From NCBI GenBank assembly GCA_964007475.1, contig OZ023274.1, forward strand, positions 82,843,303-82,907,302: a stretch of DNA of 64,000 nucleotides. The letters run 5' to 3'. Shown one piece after another: positions 34,986-49,126 of this stretch (the stretch's first letter is position 1; each line of letters starts with the position of its first letter). This DNA comes from Hybos culiciformis (taxonomy: Eukaryota > Arthropoda > Insecta > Diptera > Hybotidae). The position numbers and the translations under genes were made by a program. Below the pieces are notes generated by a model that worked only from the letters and a program-made list of their open reading frames with translations, did not search any database and was not told where the DNA came from.

Positions 34986-37900
34986 CATTGATCGTCAAAA
35001 ATTAATATAAATTCCTAAGGTTGCACTACCTTAATTTCAAAATCTTTAATATTTAAAAAAAAAATTAAAGATTTTTATTATTTGGGTTCTTAATTTTTAA
35101 GTTTTGTATAACTACCTCTTATTATAATTTTTTTAATTTTACACTGAAAATTTCGCTTTCATTAAGTATTTGTCCTTAATCCTGAGGACTCGGATATTTC
35201 CCGGTTGTTTATTAAATTCGAAAACATGGATATTATATTTATAATTATGTTACCATTATCATGATATTGTATTCGATTAACAATTTTCAAAAAATTCTTA
35301 ATAAAATGTATATGCATACATGATGATAAAATGCTTTCGACAAATAAGTAAGTAAGTATGTATGATTAAAAATACAGTGTTATGTGTAATATAGTAATCG
35401 AATAAAATCACTGACAAATGTAATAAGAAGCAATTTTTTATTTGTTTTCAATTAAATACAACTGTACATAATATAATGAAATAAAGTACTTATAACTTAT
35501 AAGTAGTAGATTTTTTTTTATTTTGTGCTGAAATTTATAATTAAAAACTTTGCGTCGGATTACCTCGAATATTTTTTTTTTCGATTTTATAATTTTCGAA
35601 AAGTAATAAACTTAGTTCTTAAAGATTATTCATTTGAAGATTTTGAAAATAAAGATTTTGAAATTAAGAATTATGCGAATTAAAGATTTTGTAAATAAGG
35701 CAAAAAAAAACAAAATGTAAAGATTTTGGTACCTAAAGATTTTGATAATCACGAATATAATAAAGATATGGTCATATAACCGTCTAACATAGTAAGTATA
35801 TATGTAAGTAAGTACATGCCTAAGTAAAGTATACAACTACTATATTTTTATTATTTTTTGAATCAATATTCATCAAATTTGATTGTGATCTCTCTGATTG
35901 TTTATAGCTTTCACAAGCTTACAATAAATTTGTTCAGAATTTTTCAAAAATTCTAGATGGTGTTGGAAAAAAGAAGAATATTATTACATACTGTAAGTAT
36001 AAGTAGGTTTAATGCCTATTCCGCGTTCTAAAAAATAAAATTTTATTCAAATTAAATTTTTTTTGATAACATTCTTAAGAAAACGATTTTTCTCCTTAGG
36101 CCAAAAAATAACAAAAATTCAAAGCTTATCATATAAATTTTTAGCGAAAAGAAATTTTCTTTGAAATCAAAACAATAACAAAAAATTTTCTCAGTACAGA
36201 TAGCTCAAATCATTTTTTAATTTCTTATGTTTCTTTTTTTTTTGTTAAAATGCTTAGAGCTTTTCAAGATTTCATTTTTTTCTAATGAATTAAAATAAAA
36301 ATTCTTCAGAGTAGTGGAATGGAGTCATGACATTCGAAAAAGTCATGACGAACAATATAAAAAACATGCTTCAGAAACTCAGATTTTTAACGTTTTAATC
36401 AAGGTTTTAATAATTTCACTCTGTTGTGGTCAAGAAAAAAAATTGCTTGATAAGTAATTAAGAATTACTTACGCATTAACGTTTTTATTTATACGTTTTT
36501 ATTTATAACAATCGAGGTAAGTAACAAAAAAGAAAATTTTCCTCATATTATAATTAAGTACTTAGTTATTATTTCTTAATAGTAAGTACTTATATAATTT
36601 ATTCAAGATACTTAATCCTGAAAATCAAAAATGATAAGGTGTTGATTGTATGTTCATTAAAAAATAACTATCGGTTTGAAAATAAATTTGTAATGACCTC
36701 GGTAGTGACTTAATATAAACTGGTTTAAATTTGGTGGAAGTAACTAAGTGTACTGAAGTATGATTGTTTTATGTTCCAAATATCTGGCATCGAACAATGG
36801 CTTTTCTAGAACTTCATAGCTAATACATACATAGTACTTAAGTTAAGTTGGTTATGAAAACAAAAGTTAGGGTTTATAAATAATGCCTTGTAAACTTATA
36901 AATTATGTATTTTTGTTCAATTATTTGTAATAAAAACTAATATCACTGACTAAGAAACTAAGAAAATTATGTGTATAAGTATATGTACATATATTAATTA
37001 AGAACTTTTATTTACATATATATCAGTTCTGTGTTAACAACCATAAAATAATAGGATCCTACCAAATCTATTTATCACCTGTTTGTTACTTCTATTAATT
37101 TACATTTTTTGGTTTCTTGATATTATTTTATTCTTTTCAGTAAAATGTCAGTAAAATTCTTTTAACTATTTTGATCGTATTTCTGATTCTTAAGATTATA
37201 CCTATATACAAAATAAAAACAAATTTTTCGTATAAAAATTCAATAAAAAAAAAGAAACAAAATTATTTTATTCATTTTCTGAATTCCGAGAAATATTGAC
37301 ATTTTTACAACATGACGATATCATATAAAAAAAAAAGAAGGTTATAAGCATTCATCTAACTATTCTCTAACTAATTCAAATGAAAAAAAAAGTAAATATA
37401 AATAAAAATAAAATAAAATAAAAAAAAAACAAATTAATGTTGTAGATTTTTTTTTTCTTATAATATTAAACTTAAATTTAGTAAAAGTAAACATAAAAAA
37501 AAATATACTTACTTTTTTCTTATATATTTTTTTTTATTTTAACAATAATAATACACCTAGACACAAGCACATTAAATTCTGTAAAACTGAAGAAAAAATG
37601 TCTTGTGCCTTCTACCTACACCAGCAGTATCTATATAAATATTTTTTTTTAAAAAAAAAATCTACAAATTAAACTAATACATAAATCTAAGTATTGAGTG
37701 AGTAAAAACAATATTGGAACTTTTACTACAAAAATTAATAGACACAAAAATACAATTTTTTTATGAATTGAAATTGATAGACAAATATTAGTAAACAATT
37801 TGTAGAATAGAACAAAATTATTGAAAATTCGAAAATTGAATTGCAACAATGAAAACTTATTTATTATTAATTATTTTATTTAATTATCGTTATCAAGCCT

Positions 37901-40900
37901 TAAAATTAAAGATATTTACACTGTCTTCATCGTCTCACTCTACAAAAAATCACAGAATCTAACTAAGTTAGTTATTTAAGTATAATATACTATAAGTATA
38001 CATCACAATTTTCTTGAAGGTTTTTTAAATATTTTAAACGAGATTTTAAACTGCTAACTAGTGAATCTCGTAGCGGACAGAATACAATGAATAACATTAT
38101 AATATGTACTAAAAAAACGTGAACGAAATCAAAGTTTTTAAGTAAGTACCTATTTATTTAAACTTAAACTAAAGAAGATTGTTAATTTACGAGGTACCTA
38201 TTTTTTTAGTTAAACTTTGAACACATTCGAATCAAATCTTATAATAATGTTTAGTAAAGTTCCAAGAAAACTTTTCTATCATATTTTAAATATTTCATAA
38301 ACATGTTAGAGCTTAACATTATTTTATTTTTATTTCTTTGGTAAGCTGATGAGAAAGCATTATAATAAAATATAAAAAAAAATGTTTTGAATCAAATCTG
38401 GATTATTATTTTTCTTCTTTTTTTTTTTCCAATATTGCTCTTTTCTATTAGTAGAACATTTTTTGTGTTGAAAATAAACTGGGTATACCACGTTTCATGT
38501 TTATGCTTTGAATTAATTTAATTTCATTTATACTTACTTACGATATTCTTGTTAAAAATACATTCATGATATTATAAAATATATATATATAAAAAGAAGT
38601 AAGATTTTTATATTTTTAAATTAAATTACAAGCAATTTTGATAACATTGATAACGAAAAAATAAACTTTTTTGTAACTTTGTTTACTTAAAATTAACATG
38701 AGTTTTCCATACCATTTTGTTAAACGAAAGTTTTTAACGTAAAACGATAAAAGAAATTCTTTGTATAATATTTAGCGATTCTCTTTATATTAAGAAAAAT
38801 TTTTAAATTGATAAACTTTTTATGAAAATGTAATACTATGTACAATTGTATATTATATTACATTAAGTATGTATTATAAGTATATACATATATGTAGATA
38901 TTAACAAAGGTAGGTATAGAATTTCATGTAATATTCTAATACTTAATAACAATATGCAATCAATTTGTTTTCTGTTCACGTTTACCTACCTTTTAACTGG
39001 AATAAAATATTTTGCGCAAAGATTTTGCAGTTTCATTAATTTTATCAAATTTTTAATTTATCACTTGATATTGAGGTTAATACGTACATGTACATTATTT
39101 CTGTGGGTGGAAGCAAAAAGAGAAAATCTACAAATTTTTAATTTTTCTTGTTTTAATAACTATAATTTTAAAAGTTTAATTAAAAAAAAAAAATGTACTT
39201 ATTTGAAGAACATTTATTTTTTCAATCCAAATAAAATATTGAAAATATTGAAGAACTTAATTTAGATTTAGAAAAAGGGGCACCGTTAATACTTATTGTT
39301 CTAAAAAAATTCAGATAATAATAAAAAATGGATTATTTTTAAAAGAATATTGGTTTCTTATTTGATTTTGCAGATGAAATAACACTTATATAGAAAAAGG
39401 TTTGTACTTAAGTATTAAGCGTGTATTGAACTAGTTAGTGGTACAAAAAAATTTCTTGTATTTTTTTAAAGAAACAGTACAAAATCCTAAAGGTTTTGAG
39501 CATTTCAGTTGTAACACTTCTAACTTCAGTAATAATCGAGGTAATAATACTTAATAACTACTTACTTATTAAAAATTTATGAAAAAACAACAAAAAATAG
39601 CTTGGACTTATAAGATCACCAATTTATTAGAAAGTTAATTAGACATGTTTCTTTATTTTTTTTAGCTAAAAACTAGAGCAGGAATGAAAGCAATGTTATT
39701 TGGGTGGGCGGAAAATTCTTTGGTCCGATCATTTTGATCTTATCAGTTAATTCCTAATTTTGTTGGAAAATATTTAATAGAAAATATATTTCTTCAAAAT
39801 AATTTATGTTAAAAATATAAATTTCTCTATAGCAATTTGTCGGAAAAATATAATTTTATTAGTTACATATTTGTAATTTCTTTGGAAAAGAAGTAGGTAA
39901 AAATTTCTTAATAAAATATAGAAAATATATTTCTTAAAAATTTGAGAAGGAAATAGGTCCAAGTATTTTTTTCGTAGTATGTATTTTTTTGCGAATATAT
40001 TATTCTTTCATAGTTATTTCTTTGGAAATATATTTTTGGTAACAATTTACATCGAAAATACTCGGAAAAATTTCAATATTTTATCCCACAAATATCAGAC
40101 TGATTCACCCTTCGATAAATATTACGTAGGTACCAATATTTATTTCGATTAATTGCCTAATTAAAAAATACCGAGAGAATTTTTTTTTGTTTTAATCTAC
40201 AAGCAAATATAATAATTGAATTTTAAAAATAAAAATAATAATAATTAATAAAATAACAAAGGATTAGCCTGATCAAGATAATGAAAATTATTTGTATACT
40301 TTTAAAACCAGGAAAATAAATAAATTTTTAATGTTTAAATGTGAAACCCTACATGAATATTTCTAATATTTTACCACCCATGTGAATAAATAAATAAATA
40401 AAATAAAAACCAATCTAATTAAAATATAAAAAAGATTGCTTGCATTGCCAATAATAATATTTGCTTATATTTTTTTGCTTTGAAAGGGAAAATGCAAGTT
40501 TTTTAATAATTATAGAATATCTACTTATCTATATTTTTTATTTTAAATTTACATATAATCAAAACACAAACACAATAATAGTCAATTAATGGCTTTTATT
40601 AAAAAAAAAAAAAATATATATAAATAAATAAATAAAAAAATAAATAAATAAGTAAATTACTTATTATAAGCAGTCAATATCAATCGGAAATTGCGTGTGA
40701 TGCATCAATTAAATGAATTTAATCAAAATACAAAAAAAAAACAGAAATAAAATCGTTTTTTAAATCAGATTTAATCTCATATATGTGTATCATCGTATGT
40801 TTATGTTATTTATATTGGTTCTCTCTTCTATACAATGTCCAATATAAGCATAAATGTAAACATTAAAAAAAAAAAGAAGAAATATACTTGCTTATTATAT

Positions 40901-43900
40901 AAACATATATCTTTAATATACAATCACTTCGACTTCACCATTAACAAAACCTATTTTATATCGCTACAGACCATACTATATTTGCTTGTTTGCACGTAGT
41001 AAAGTATATCTTTTTTTTCATACTTACAATGTATCTTCATATAAGTATATATGTATATTCAACAGAAGAAAAATTGATGTATTTTAATTGTATTCGTCGT
41101 TGTCGTATTTATGAGTATATATTTTATTATCTTAACAGAGTTTTACCACACGCAATATAAGTTTGTAGTAATGCATCTTAAATTAAAAATTTATATTCGG
41201 GTAAAAAATCAATTCAGGACTTGGCATCGAGAAATGTTTTATTTTATTAAGTATATTTTAAGATATTAGTTAATTTTTATCAAATTTAACAGCAGATCAG
41301 ACTTTGCGGCAACTTTTTTTTTTTATTTCGATATAACTAATAATTTACAGGATTTCCTTATTGGGGTCTCTCTCTCTCTCTAGGCAAAAAATAAAAAAAA
41401 AACTAAAATTTTTTTTTACTCGAAATTGGAAAAACAATATTTTATTTACATTTTCATATCCTTGAAACATTTTTGCACAACTTGATACTTTTGAAATATT
41501 ATGAAAATAAAAAAAAAATATACAGAAATTTTTTCTTTTTTATGTGTTGTTGCGTGTTGGTTCTTTTATTTTTTGGGAATTTTCATCATATAATTTTTTC
41601 TTCACTTTTCTCCAAAAATGAATATAATAAAAAAAAAGAAACAACACCACGCATTGTTGTCTATTTTCATTTGTTTATATTATGGTTTTTTTTTTTTTTT
41701 TAATTTTTATTTGTAGAGAGATTTTTACTTTTTTTTTTTTTTCTTCTTAAAATATATATATATTTTTTTGATTAAAAATAATATTTATGTATTGTTCCAT
41801 GTACATAATATACCTACATCATATAGATGTTGTAGGTACATATTATTTTGAGATGAAACCGCAAATTGCATATTTTTGTGTAGTCTGCCCTGCTTTATAA
41901 TCTTTACGGTGCGGTGTTATATATGAAATATGAAGTATGAATGATGGATAAAAATATACTTAATACTTTTTCCGTGAAAACTGTAAAGTTATAAATACTT
42001 TTTGTAAAATATACCTACAATTTTTTTTTTTTTTATCGGATATTATTTAATAATAAAAAAAATGTTATTTTTTCTTTATCTGTGAAGAATTCATTAACAT
42101 AATTAAATTTTTTTTTTTTAATGAAAATAATTTAATTCAAAATGTTTATTGATTGGCGGTATTTTTTAATTTTTCTTCACAGTTCAAATTATAATAGGTA
42201 GGTGAAATCTATATTTATCTCGATATTTATATATTTTTTAAGTAAATTTTATTTAATAAAATAATCAATAATATCTTATTTGATTAAATAAGTATGTATT
42301 ACAAATTATTTTTCATTTGAATCTCGATTTGAATATATATATAGTTTTCTAGTTAATAAAATATTAGTTCAGTAGAGGAAAGCGGATGAACAGGTTCGAA
42401 AACAAGTCAACTGCAATTCTAAGTTAAAGTCTTTCTATCTCGGTTTAGAAATTAGTATTAGGTAAACTTTTTCGAAAACTAGAAAAAAAATTATCTGGAA
42501 ATTTATTTAATTTTAGTGCATATTTTTTTTAAAATACCTGTTCGAACTTCGAACCAGCTGCCGCAAAGATGGATATGATAAGAGAGTATAGTAATTAACT
42601 TATTAAAACGATTTGTCATTGGTACTTCTTAGTACTTTAATATATCGTACTATTTGTTATAGCCGAGGTAGGTAATAGCATTAAAAATAATATTTTAAGT
42701 ATGATTAGTGCTTTAATTGCTTTAATTGTATTTAATGCTTTAATTGTATTTACTGTGGTTACCCTACTAACTATTATTTATTCTAAAATTTAATTATTAT
42801 TGTATTAAGATTTTATAAAAATAAAATCTGTACTCATTATGTTAAAAATGAATTAAAAATTTATTAATATTATGCTGGTAAAATAAAACATAATAATGAT
42901 AAATAAAAGAAATTATGTGTATAGAAATTTTAATATTAAACCTATAAATAAAATTTTAATAAAAATTAACTTGAATGGTTAATTTGTTAATTAGCTAATA
43001 AAGCCGCTAGTATACAGTACCTACATATTCAATAAGGGACGACGAAGAGAGGAACTAGTGGAAACTATTAAACATTTTATAAAATTAATTAGTTACTTAG
43101 TTATTTGCATTTGAAAAATAAACTTAATAATATTGGTCCAGAATAAGACTTGAAGTTTTAAAATAATTATTGTAAGTATTCTTTCTTCGATATCTTTGTA
43201 ATAAAAAGTAAATCTTTGTTCTATCTTTCCATGAATATTCACAAACTTATATTTTTAAAAAACTTTGCAACACATCGTCTGCTTAATTTTTCTTTTTAAA
43301 AAGAAATAAACCAAAGTTAAGCATTTTCCGAGGTTGTACTTATATATTATTTAGTTAAGTATCCTTAACTGCAGGTTAAAAAACTTATAACTAAAAATTC
43401 ATTTCGTATTTACTTATATTTATTTATTTGTATTTCATTGCTCTTGAAATCGCAATTGCTTATATGTGTAAATATTAATTAAAAATAAAATTAATTTTTT
43501 CATGATAATAAAAATAATGAACCGAGTGATGAACATATATTTTGAGATATATTCATAAAATACGTCAGTGTTATATTTTTGATTTCTTTATTTATACTTT
43601 TAATTCATAATTAAAACTTTTTAGATTATAAGTAAGTACAAGTTCCTACATAATAATTATTTATTATTGTGGTTTGATTTTAGTCATAATTTTTATTTGC
43701 TTTATTTTCATTCATTCGATTCATTTATTATTATTTCTTTTAATAATATAGATAAAAATGAAATGAAGCAGAATATATTTTTATTCACATTATGTAGGTA
43801 TACATTTCTACATTGAAATTTATATTATTTTTATTAGTTGTTTCTTTATGGATTTTTCAATTTTTTCCTCTTAATATTTATTTTTATTTTAATAAAAAAG

Positions 43901-46900
43901 AATTTCATTATAAACTGCAGTCATATTGATGCAATTTCTTATACAAAATAATAAGCACAATTAGATATACTTATGCATTAGAATGTTATTATCTATTTTT
44001 AGTTAGTTTAAAAAGAAAAACTAAAAATAAAAGTTTTTTCATTAAGTAAAAATTTTGTTAGGAACCCTTATTTTGTTCTTTTACAAATATTAGATTATAC
44101 TTACCGATACTTACTTACTTATGAGTTTTTAGCATTTTATTTTCCTTAAAAATGTTAAAAAATAATAAAATTTTTATTCTATTAACTTTTTTACACTGGT
44201 TAGAAACTTTTAGTATGCTTACTTTTACGGTATGGTTTTTTGTTTTTTTAACGAACTTTTCTTTTTTGATTCATTTACCGTGTACGCCGAAGGTCTTTTC
44301 AATACTGAACAAATTCCTTATAACTTAGTTTCTAAATTCTTTAATTCATGTAAAATTGCACCTAAACATAGTTTTATACTAAGCCAAACATTTAGTTTTA
44401 AATGAGCTTGATTATGAACAAAAATCTTTTACTAATCTGTCACACTGTTGTTAAGTAAAAATTTAGATAAAAGATATAATAGAATTTAAAATGTATCCAT
44501 TTGAAAATAATTTGGCTAAGTACTTCTTCTATAAGTATATATGTTTATAGTTATTGAACATGATGCACTGTTTGTTTTACAATCAAGGCTGGTTTCTAAT
44601 GAGAACAATAAATGTGTCCATGACATACATTATCTTATCTCTATCAAACATTGCATGGATATTATACTTACCCTTGATTATAAATAACTAAATATAAGTA
44701 TAATATGTGCCTTAAATCTCAAAATAGAAATACTTATCAAATACATAGTTATTATAAAACTATATAACAAAAATATTAATTTCTATAAGCTATCTAAAAT
44801 ATTTTGTCCTGAATTTCAATTTTGATTCATTATAATATATTGTATTAGAAATATATTCGAGATTTATAACAGCAGTATGGTGAAAACATTAATCATATTC
44901 TTATGTATCCATTTCGTTGGTATTCTGTTAAAATTTACCAAATTATGTTTTTCAAGTTTTTAATAAAATAAAACATTTCGTAAAATTCTCAATAAAATTG
45001 CATCATAAAAAAAGTCCCATCTCCAAATAAGTAAGTAAGGTTAATTTATTTATTTACTCAATATTTATCAATTAATATGCTTACTTAAGTAAGACTATAA
45101 AAAATTTATGCAAACTATGAAAAAAAATTAATTTTTCATAATTTAAAAATTATAATGTTACACAAAATGAAGTTTTATGAACTTGGTGGTCAGTTTTACC
45201 AAAATGCCGACGACAACGATAAATTTTAATTTTGATTGTGTATATATAGTTATACTTAATGTATGTTTGTATATATCAACAAAATTTCAAATATATGCGA
45301 CAAATAAGGAATATTGTTTCTTTTTAGATTTATTTATTTATTTATTTTTTATTTATAATAAATAAAATATCTCTAGTGATTCGGAAACAATGATGACGAC
45401 TTAAATTCATTAATTTTATGTTTTGTGATAATTATCATGATATGGGCATTATTTTAAATTGCTTTTAAACGTAATGAAGCTGATGCTGATATGCTGATTA
45501 TATAATTTGAAATTATGTAAAATGAATAATTATATAAAATTAGTCTAAATTATTTGAGCTAATGTTTTAATTTAAAGCAAAAGTTTATTTACATATTATT
45601 ATTATTTTATAACCTCGTTTATGGGTAATTTGATCAATTATTCTAAAAAAAAAAACGACAAATAGTTTTTTAAATAGATATTTAAATATTTTTTAATTCC
45701 TATATAGAACAAAAAATATTTTTCGATAATAGAATTTTGAAAAAAAGAACTTTCCGATTATTATAAGTGTTCAAAGCTCGGTTCAAAGTTTATTTTTGCC
45801 GAAAAGTGGATTATTAATTACTTAAATATAGTTGTTTTACACTTTCACGAAAAACAAATAAGTATTAAGTATTTTCCCAATGAAATTAAGTTTTGAAAGT
45901 TTTAAAAAGATTTTAAGGAACTAAAGTCCAAAAAATATTATCTTTTATACTTAATAATAACACTTGTGCTGAACTTTTAATATAGGTCGATATCGAATAA
46001 AATTTTTATTTTTATTATTGAAATTTTAAATACTTAGTTTGAATATTCTCTTTACATTGTTAGTGTACAATTTATTAAAATATTGTAATATGTACTTAAG
46101 ATCTAAAAATAAATAAAATTGTTCTTTACGAATCTTTATTTTTATTGACATTTCAAAACACTATCAGGAGTAAGTAATCTGAAACAGAAGATGCCGAACT
46201 AATAAATCTATGAATAAATTTTGATTGCAAGAATTTTTCCGAAACAAACCCTTTCCTGAGAGGTATGAATATTTACAAAATTATACTATACAAGTCGATC
46301 AGCTTAAAGGTATCTATACGGAAAGTAACATTTTCATTGGTACCGGCGGCTTCGTACCCAAACGATTCATTGGTTGAGAAGCTTACAGGTTACATAGAAA
46401 AACAGGTTTTCATTACATATACACATAGATATTAAATTTAACCAACCAAGGTTCGACTTTTTCGAAGTTTCAGATTTTTTTATTGATTTTATTGAACTGC
46501 AGTATGTATTATAATTTTGGTAATTTAGTAATGGAAATTTATTCAAAAAATTGAATTTGATTTTAAAGTTTTTGGTGTATACATATGTATATAAAAACCA
46601 TGAACATATGCTAATAATATTTTTAATATAAAATAATAATAATACAGAATACAGTTTATATATATATACTTAGTTTATATTTTATAGTTTATATTTTTAA
46701 TGCAGATATAATAAACTGACTAAAAAAGAATATAAAATTAATTGTTCTTCATCAATTTTTCGTGCATAATATACAAAATATTGGTAAATATTATTTAAAA
46801 TATCTTTCTTCTTCATGTTTACTTTTCTTTTATATGCAAAATAAAAAATACAAATATATTTATATGTAAATATTATAAATCTCATCATACATAAAAATAT

Positions 46901-48000
46901 ATATAGATATAGATATTTAGTATAAATGATTATGTGCACATTGTTTTTCTTTTTATATTTAAGTATTATATATACAATGCTATACATATCATATATTATA
47001 TGTGTTAATGCAGCAATATTAATTTTCTTGGATGGTTTGAATATAGCTAGCTACATATAGCGAGATACATCTACGTTCAACGTACATACATACAAATTTG
47101 TTATTATTGGATAAAATTTGCTTAAAAATATTTTATATGATGATGATTATTATTTGTCATGCAAAAGAATAAAAAAAAAAAAAAGAAAAAATCTATGGTG
47201 TGCACATAAAAATAGATTTTTTTTTAAATAAAATATAATAATTTTTAAATCATAATTTTCCACATTTTTAATTTTCAGAATAAAATTTAATATGAGAATA
47301 CTTGTGACGTTTAAAACCTTGAAAATACGCACATAAATAATTATAAGTTGTTGCACAGCAAATATGTTAATTGATTATATAGTTAATATGTGATCAATTT
47401 TTCAATATATATTTTAGATTAAATATTTAATTTTTGCAATGTGATGAATAAATTTTATTTTTTCTTTTAACTAATACATAAAAAATTTAAATTTTTGTAA
47501 TTATCTCTAGTGTTTCACATTGTGTATTTTTCTAACTCATATATACTTAACTGAAACTAATGTGTGTTATTATAACAAATTAATGTATTAATTTCATCCG
47601 TATTAGGTGTAATTAGTATTTATCTAAAGTTTTGCTTTCATTCATTAATCATTAAATTACCTCATCGTTTTTCGAGATGCATTTTACTAAATACGTAGGT
47701 ATGTACATATACTTATATATAAAATGTTAAAACCGCAAATTTGAATTAAATATAATTCGAGGTATAATTACTTTGAATGTTAGAAAATTTAATGAAAATG
47801 TCGCATAACTATTGATAATTCGGTTTTAATTGTAAATCAGATTTGAAAGATGTTTAATAATCGTTTGAAATTTTTTAGAATTTAAGAAAAAAACTAGATC
47901 GAGAATCAGCTATAAAATGCAGAAGAAGAATTGTAAGTAAAATTGCATCGTCAAAAATGTAAAGAAAGTACTCTAAAATTTAGTTTTTATCTTTTTTTTA

Positions 48001-49126
48001 CAACGTTTTTATCAACTCACTTTCTTGTCTGTTTGTCTGTCCTAGAAATTTTGTAATCAAATTTTAGACCACTTTCCGACAAGCTACAGCTCCGAAATTT
48101 TGAATATAGCTCTGAACCCGATGACAATACAATATTCTACACTTTAACCGTGATTTGAAAAGTTTTTCGTCTGTTTGTCTGCCCGAGAAATTTTGCAATC
48201 AAATTTTCACAACCAAAAGTTTGTCCGATTTCATTCAAATTTAGTACATAAAAAGAAGAAATGATTGAACACACGAATTTGGTAACAAAAAATTTATTGG
48301 CCTCCTACCCAGCGACCTTCCTTGGGAAGGACTTCAAAAGTTCGTCCGATTTCTTTCAAATTTGGTACATAAAAAAAGGACATATTCAACACACAAATTT
48401 CGTAACAAAACATTTATTGGCCTCCTACCCAGCGACGTTCTATGGGGAGGACTTCAAAAGTACGATTTTATTCAAATTCGGTACATAAAAAGAAGAAATG
48501 ATTAAACACACAAATTTTGTAACAATAAATTTATTGGTCTCCTCTACCTTCCTTGGAGAGGACTTCAAAACTTCGTCCGATTTTATTCAAATTTTGTACC
48601 TACAAAGAGGACATAATTAAACACACAAATTTCGGAATTTTGACAATCAAATTTTATAAGAAAAATTCTGCTTTGTTTCAGCTTCAAAACTAAAAAGTAG
48701 AAAATAAATATTAAATCATAAAAAATACATTTTATAAAAAACAACGTTTTTCTTGCGCACTAAAAAGTATAAAATAATGTTACTATGAGTTTCATTTTGG
48801 TAACAGACTTTATAACTTTTCTCCGGCTCATTCAGAGGATTGTGGACACACATACTTGAAACTGATTACAACAGTCTATAACTAGAAACGTGGGGCACAT
48901 TTTTACAACACATTTACAGTATTACCTCAAAATGCGCCCCACGTTTCTAGTTATAGACTGTTGTAATCAGTTCCAAGTATGTGTGTCCACAATCCTCTGA
49001 AAGAGCCGGAGAAAAGTTATAAAGTCTGTTATCAAAATGAAACTCATAGTAAAATTATTTTATACTTTTTAGTGCGCAAGAAAAACGTTGTTTTTTATAA
49101 AATGTATTTTTTATGATTTAATATTT
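48001..49126. mobile_element. Composite hairpin plus tandem-repeat element, copy B
   Basis: The inverted partner of 24383-25515. It starts CAACGTTTTTATCAACTCAC, runs through tandem units of about 117 bp (unit starts near 48267, 48387, 48506 and 48618), then a hairpin at 48706-49126 ending ATGATTTAATATTT. Both boundaries coincide with copy A, so these are the true element ends. The frame 48261-48488 is a by-product of the tandem units. Sequence between the copies is very similar, with scattered point differences (for example CCTTGGGAAGG kept in both). Confidence 0.9.
48706..49126. repeat. Hairpin of about 420 bp (copy B)
   Basis: Arms of about 200 bp begin AAATATTAAATCAT and end with the reverse complement. 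The loop lies near 48902-48930 around ACACATTTACAGTATTACC. Same structure as the hairpin of copy A. Confidence 0.9.

Larger units (their letters stand above)
33962..48000. other. Long gene-free AT-rich stretch (likely intron 1, part 1)
   Basis: Short frames here are low-complexity (Phe, Ile, Lys, Asn rich) and have no homology I recognise. It contains the inverted-repeat element at 34514-34841 and a repeat piece at 34850-34985. AAAT microsatellites lie near 40386-40404 and 40618-40657, with a CT run near 41365-41382. TACTTA/TAAGTA words are scattered throughout. No RNA gene seen. Confidence 0.55.

Noticed and set aside
41808..41860. Possible microRNA-like hairpin (ATAATATACCTACATC .. GATGTTGTAGGTACATATTAT)
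   Set aside because: The stem is short and bulged and consists of words common across the window; no conserved seed recognised.
46290..46400. GC-richer islet (GGTACCGGCGGCTTCGTACC) as a possible exon
   Set aside because: Largely a local palindrome (GGTACC..GGTACC-like); no extended frame with usable splice sites.
46690..46990. 96-aa minus-strand frame rich in Tyr, Ile and Lys
   Set aside because: Composition is that of AT-rich non-coding DNA; no splice context or homology.
48261..48488. 75-aa open frame, also present at 25027-25254
   Set aside because: Translation of two tandem units; present only because the units are a multiple-of-three apart in this stretch. No gene.
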